DNA of 7,136 nt. It comes from JBOGED01 sp050743625. GTDB taxonomy: Bacteria; Actinomycetota; Nitriliruptoria; Euzebyales; Egibacteraceae. Below are positions 4,176 through 7,136 of this stretch, one piece after another (position 1 is the stretch's first letter; each line of letters starts with the position of its first letter). The notes beneath the pieces are model-generated. The model ran no database searches. It was not told where the DNA came from and saw only the letters and a program-made list of their open reading frames with translations. The stretch lies in NCBI GenBank assembly GCA_050743625.1, contig JBOGED010000587.1, positions 1 to 7,136 of the forward strand, in the 5' to 3' direction. The position numbers and the translations under genes were made by a program.

Positions 4176-6675
4176 ATCAACCATCGTCGGCGCCCCTCTC
4201 GTCGTGCCACTCGCGGCGCTGACGCAGGCTGACCTCGGCCTCGGCGGCGGGAAAGCCGCCGGGCTTGGTGAGCTGATCCACCAAGGCTTCCGGGTCCCAC
4301 CGGGCTTCTGTGTGACGACCCACGCCTGGAGGCTCGCGGAGGAGCGCGCGGGCCTCCAGGCGCTGCTCGCCGCTCCGCCGGCCGGTGACGAGCAGCTCGC
4401 AGCCGCGGCGCGGTCGGCGCTGCTCGCCGTTCCGATGCCCGGTGAGGTGGCCGCGGTGGTGGCCGCCGAGTATGAGCGCATGGGCGCGGGACCGGTCGCG
4501 GTACGGTCCTCTGCCACCGCGGAGGACCTGCCCACGGCCAGCTTCGCGGGCCAGCAGGACACCGAGCTCAACGTCGTCGGGGTGGACACCCTCCTCGAGG
4601 CGGTGCGGCGCTGCTGGGCGTCGCTCTGGACCGACCGCGCCGTCAGCTACCGGACCGCGAACGGCATCGACCACCGGGGCGTCCACCTGGCGGTGGTCGT
4701 GCAGCGGATGGTCGACGCGACCGCCGCGGGCGTCATGTTCACCGCAAACCCTGTGACCGGGAGCCGCAAAGAGGTGGTGATCGACGCGAGCGAAGGCCTC
4801 GGCGAGGCGGTGGTCTCTGGGCGGGTCACTCCCGACCGGTACGTGCTCGCGAAGCGCCTGCTGCGGATCACCGAGCGTCACCTGGGCCGACGCGAGGTGG
4901 TGATCCGCGCCAAGTGGGAGGGCGGTGCCGAGGAGATCATCGGCGAGACCACGGGCAACGCCGTGACTCCCGCCATCCCCGGGCGAGTGCTGCGCTCGCT
5001 CGCCCGCCTGGGCATCGCGATCGAGCGGGCGGCGGGCGTGCCTTCCGACGTCGAGTGGGCATGGGCGGATGGGCAGCTGTTCATCCTGCAGTCGCGCCCC
5101 ATCACCGCGTTGCCCCATCCCGTGCGCGACAACCGCTTCTCTCGGTTCCGCGCCGGCCTGAACTCGGAGCTCCTGCCAATCCGTCCCTACCCGCTGGACC
5201 TCGGCTTCCTGCACGTCTTGGGACAGCGCATCTTGCCGGAGATGTTCCGCCAGTTCGGCGTAAGGGTCGATCCGATCGAACGAGCGCTGGACCTCGACGA
5301 CGGGGTTGCGCTGCGGATGCGGCTGTGGGGGCCACGGCCGACCCTGCGGACGCTCGCGCTCCCGTGGGTACTCTGGCGGACCCGGCGTGTCCAGGTGGCG
5401 GGTTGGCAGGACGACGAGCTGCTGGCCGAGGCGCGCCGGCGGGCGCGAGCGCTCGAGGCCCGAGACCTCTCCGCGCTCGGCTGGGCGGAGGTTCTGGCGA
5501 CCGCGGACGAGGCCATGGAGGTCCCGCTGCTGATCGCTCGTGTGCGCGGCCGCTACCTGGGCCTCGCGATGCGCGACCTCGCGCGGTTTTACCTGTTCGT
5601 CACGCTGGTCGGGCAGCGGAGGCACGCGCCGGCGCTCCTGTCCGGGATCCGGACCAAGACGGTGGAGATCAACGAGGCGCTCGAGGAGCTCGCCGCCATG
5701 GTCCGCCGCTCTCCTCCGCTGAGCGAGGCGTTCGCCAGCTCCGGCGGAGGGCTCCCGCTCCTGTCACGGCTCGGCGCCGAGCCCCAGGCCGCCGAGTTCC
5801 TCACTTGTTTCCGCAGCATGCTCAACGAGTACGGCCACCGCGAGAACCTCATGGCGCTCGCTTCCCAGCCCACTTGGAAGCAGGCGCCGGAGATCCCCCT
5901 CGGGATCATCGCCGCGCTGGCCTCGGGTGATCCTGAAGGGAGCGTGGACGGACCTGCGCTGTGGGAGGCGAACCGGGACCGGCTGGTCAGCGAGTCCATC
6001 CTGGGCCAGGCCTGGTTACGAAAGCTCTTTCTCGCTGATCTCGAACGTGCGCGGCGGTTCTACAAGCTGCGTGAGGACACCCACTTCTATCTCGGTCTGG
6101 GCCATCCCGCCATGCGTGGCGCCTGGCTGGAGTTGGGACGCCGGTTGGCAGGCGCAGGCGTGATCGACGCGCCAGAGGATGTCCTGCACTTCACCCAGGA
6201 AGAGCTGGCGAGGGCGGAGACCGCATGGCCGCCCCCGCCAGGAACCCGCGACCAGCTGCGCTCGGTCGCTGCGCGGCGAAAGGCACGGCGGGCCGCGCTG
6301 GGAGAGCGCCTCCCACTCGCCGCGCAGTTCCCCGCCAAGCAACCCGCCGCGGCCGGCGCTCTTATTACCGGGGTGCCCGCAAGCCCCGGAACCGCCGAGG
6401 GCGCCGTCCGGGTTATCACCGAGCCTGTGTATTTCGCGGCTCTCCAGCCCGGCGAGATCCTCGTCGCACCCCTCACGAACCCCGCTTGGACCCCGCTGTT
6501 CCTCCGCGCGGCCGCCGTGGTCGTGGAGTCGGGCGGCGCATTCTCCCACGCCGCGATCGTCGCTCGCGAGTACGGCATCCCCGCCGTCATGAGCGCCACC
6601 GGCGCCACCACGCGGCTCCAGGACGGCCAGCGTGTCCGCGTCGATGGCACGGCCGGAGCGGTCTACCGCGCCTGA
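4168..6675 (+). CDS. Rifampin phosphotransferase-like PEP-synthase-family enzyme
   Basis: A predicted 835-residue cytoplasmic dikinase-type phosphotransferase. An N-terminal ATP-grasp domain (about 10-315) has GGGKAAGLGEL (26-36, K29 for ATP phosphates), VRSSATAEDLPTASFAGQ (112-129, R113), and E296, Q308 and R310 of VEWAW...LQSRPIT. A middle region (about 320-730) follows, then the swivelling His domain (about 732-835) with GGAFSHAAIVAREYG, H794 being the phospho-carrier. There is no C-terminal PEP-binding barrel as in true PEP synthase. This order and the histidine 41 residues from the end match Rph enzymes, which phosphorylate rifamycins using ATP (giving AMP and Pi). The middle region keeps YGHRE (555-559) but lacks the EIDL-x-x-PRW stretch I recall for Rph, so the substrate may differ. 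ATG 4051 is an alternative start coupled to tetR; its 39 extra codons have a less GC-rich third position, which favours 4168. Confidence 0.85.
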   Translation: MSASTIVGAPLVVPLAALTQADLGLGGGKAAGLGELIHQGFRVPPGFCVTTHAWRLAEERAGLQALLAAPPAGDEQLAAAARSALLAVPMPGEVAAVVAAEYERMGAGPVAVRSSATAEDLPTASFAGQQDTELNVVGVDTLLEAVRRCWASLWTDRAVSYRTANGIDHRGVHLAVVVQRMVDATAAGVMFTANPVTGSRKEVVIDASEGLGEAVVSGRVTPDRYVLAKRLLRITERHLGRREVVIRAKWEGGAEEIIGETTGNAVTPAIPGRVLRSLARLGIAIERAAGVPSDVEWAWADGQLFILQSRPITALPHPVRDNRFSRFRAGLNSELLPIRPYPLDLGFLHVLGQRILPEMFRQFGVRVDPIERALDLDDGVALRMRLWGPRPTLRTLALPWVLWRTRRVQVAGWQDDELLAEARRRARALEARDLSALGWAEVLATADEAMEVPLLIARVRGRYLGLAMRDLARFYLFVTLVGQRRHAPALLSGIRTKTVEINEALEELAAMVRRSPPLSEAFASSGGGLPLLSRLGAEPQAAEFLTCFRSMLNEYGHRENLMALASQPTWKQAPEIPLGIIAALASGDPEGSVDGPALWEANRDRLVSESILGQAWLRKLFLADLERARRFYKLREDTHFYLGLGHPAMRGAWLELGRRLAGAGVIDAPEDVLHFTQEELARAETAWPPPPGTRDQLRSVAARRKARRAALGERLPLAAQFPAKQPAAAGALITGVPASPGTAEGAVRVITEPVYFAALQPGEILVAPLTNPAWTPLFLRAAAVVVESGGAFSHAAIVAREYGIPAVMSATGATTRLQDGQRVRVDGTAGAVYRA

Positions 6676-6715
6676 GGAGGCCGCCGGATGCGCCGCTGAG
6701 CGCTGATAGGTTGTC

Positions 6716-7126
6716 ATGATGCATTCTGAAATGGCTCACAACGTTCACGCGGCGCCCGGTGCCGTGAAAGCTGCCGCCGCCCTCATGTTCGCCTCAGCCG
6801 TCTGGGCGGCGTTGCTCTCGGTCAGCCATCTCGGTGTGGAGATCCCGGTGTTCTCCGGGCTGGGGCCTGGTGGCGAACGGGTGATCCTCGTACCGGGGGT
6901 GATCTTCGCGGTTGCCACGGCTGTCAATGCCGTCGTCGCGGTCGGCCTACTGCGCCTGCGATCGTGGGCGTGGCTCGCGGGGGTCGTGGTGAACGGCCTC
7001 GCGCTGCTGAGCGGCGCCGGCCAGTTTCGCGGCGCCGGCAGCGTCATCGGCCTGCTCCTCGCCGCCGCCGCCCTCGCCATGCTCCTGGCGCCGCAGGCCC
7101 GCATGGCGCTGCGCCCCCAGGCTTAG
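6716..7126 (+). CDS. Small hypothetical membrane protein, four predicted helices
   Basis: A 136-residue protein I do not recognise. Four hydrophobic segments are visible: about 19-39, 56-79, 84-102 and 110-125, with short loops and a basic C-terminal end (RMALRPQA), so it should sit in the cytoplasmic membrane. The loop after helix 1 (GVEIPVFSGLGPGGER) holds the only longer polar stretch between helices 1 and 2. The start is uncertain: ATGs at 6716, 6719 and 6731 are in frame, preceded only by a weak GATAGG. The gene begins 41 bp after the phosphotransferase stop on the same strand, so it could be the last gene of the tetR operon, but a stronger Shine-Dalgarno at 6676-6680 belongs to a three-codon frame instead. 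No conserved catalytic motif is visible. A function in transport or resistance would be guesswork. Confidence 0.7.
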   Translation: MMHSEMAHNVHAAPGAVKAAAALMFASAVWAALLSVSHLGVEIPVFSGLGPGGERVILVPGVIFAVATAVNAVVAVGLLRLRSWAWLAGVVVNGLALLSGAGQFRGAGSVIGLLLAAAALAMLLAPQARMALRPQA

Positions 7127-7136
7127 TGGCCAGGGT

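Noticed and set aside
4177..5625. 482-codon open frame on the minus strand inside the phosphotransferase gene
   Set aside because: The product is rich in Arg, His, Gln and Pro without any domain, and lies opposite the well-conserved ATP-grasp region.
7011..7039. GCGGCGCCGGC repeated at 7011-7021 and 7029-7039
   Set aside because: It lies in coding sequence for Gly/Ala-rich residues in a GC-rich genome, encodes parts of a loop between helices, and can arise from codon bias alone.
1..7136. tRNA or rRNA genes, CRISPR arrays, intrinsic terminators
   Set aside because: No cloverleaf-like tRNA sequence, rRNA core motif, regularly spaced repeats, or GC hairpin followed by a T run was seen on either strand.

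Overview
The window is very GC-rich, with codon third positions almost all G or C, GTG starts alongside ATG, tightly packed genes and one gene that looks leaderless. Together with the protein families present, this points to a high-GC actinobacterium. No genus can be named from the sequence alone.

Layout: (1) 1-243, the 3' end of an ISAzo13-type transposase that enters from outside the window. (2) 244-444, a non-coding stretch with a long imperfect inverted repeat at 353-397 and a strong Shine-Dalgarno at 425-432. (3) 445-1914, a probable 14-TM MFS exporter on the plus strand, overlapping tail to tail by 95 bp with (4) 1820-2380 on the minus strand, a GNAT acetyltransferase of the diamine/thialysine (SSAT-like) type. 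(5) 2417-2947, diverging from the GNAT gene across only 36 bp, a 2'-5' RNA ligase/2H-phosphoesterase-like protein in which both HxT catalytic motifs are lost, coupled by an ATGA overlap to (6) 2944-3300, a DUF1801 protein. (7) 3368-4054, a TetR regulator with a readable promoter whose spacer holds a palindromic operator; it has no Shine-Dalgarno and probably gives a leaderless mRNA. (8) 4168-6675 (alternative start 4051), an 835-aa rifampin-phosphotransferase-like enzyme with an ATP-grasp domain, a divergent middle domain and a C-terminal swivelling His domain. (9) 6716-7126, a small protein with four predicted membrane helices.

The best-supported functional unit is the tetR/phosphotransferase pair: an apparently autoregulated repressor directly upstream of an enzyme whose relatives inactivate an antibiotic by phosphorylation. 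An MFS exporter and a small-molecule acetyltransferase lie nearby, beside an IS remnant, so the window reads like a small detoxification neighbourhood. The genes are not one operon and a common substrate is only a hypothesis. The most unusual points are the non-canonical substrate region of the phosphotransferase, the doubled translation start signal in front of it, the 2H-fold protein without its catalytic histidines, and the compact operator/leaderless start of tetR.
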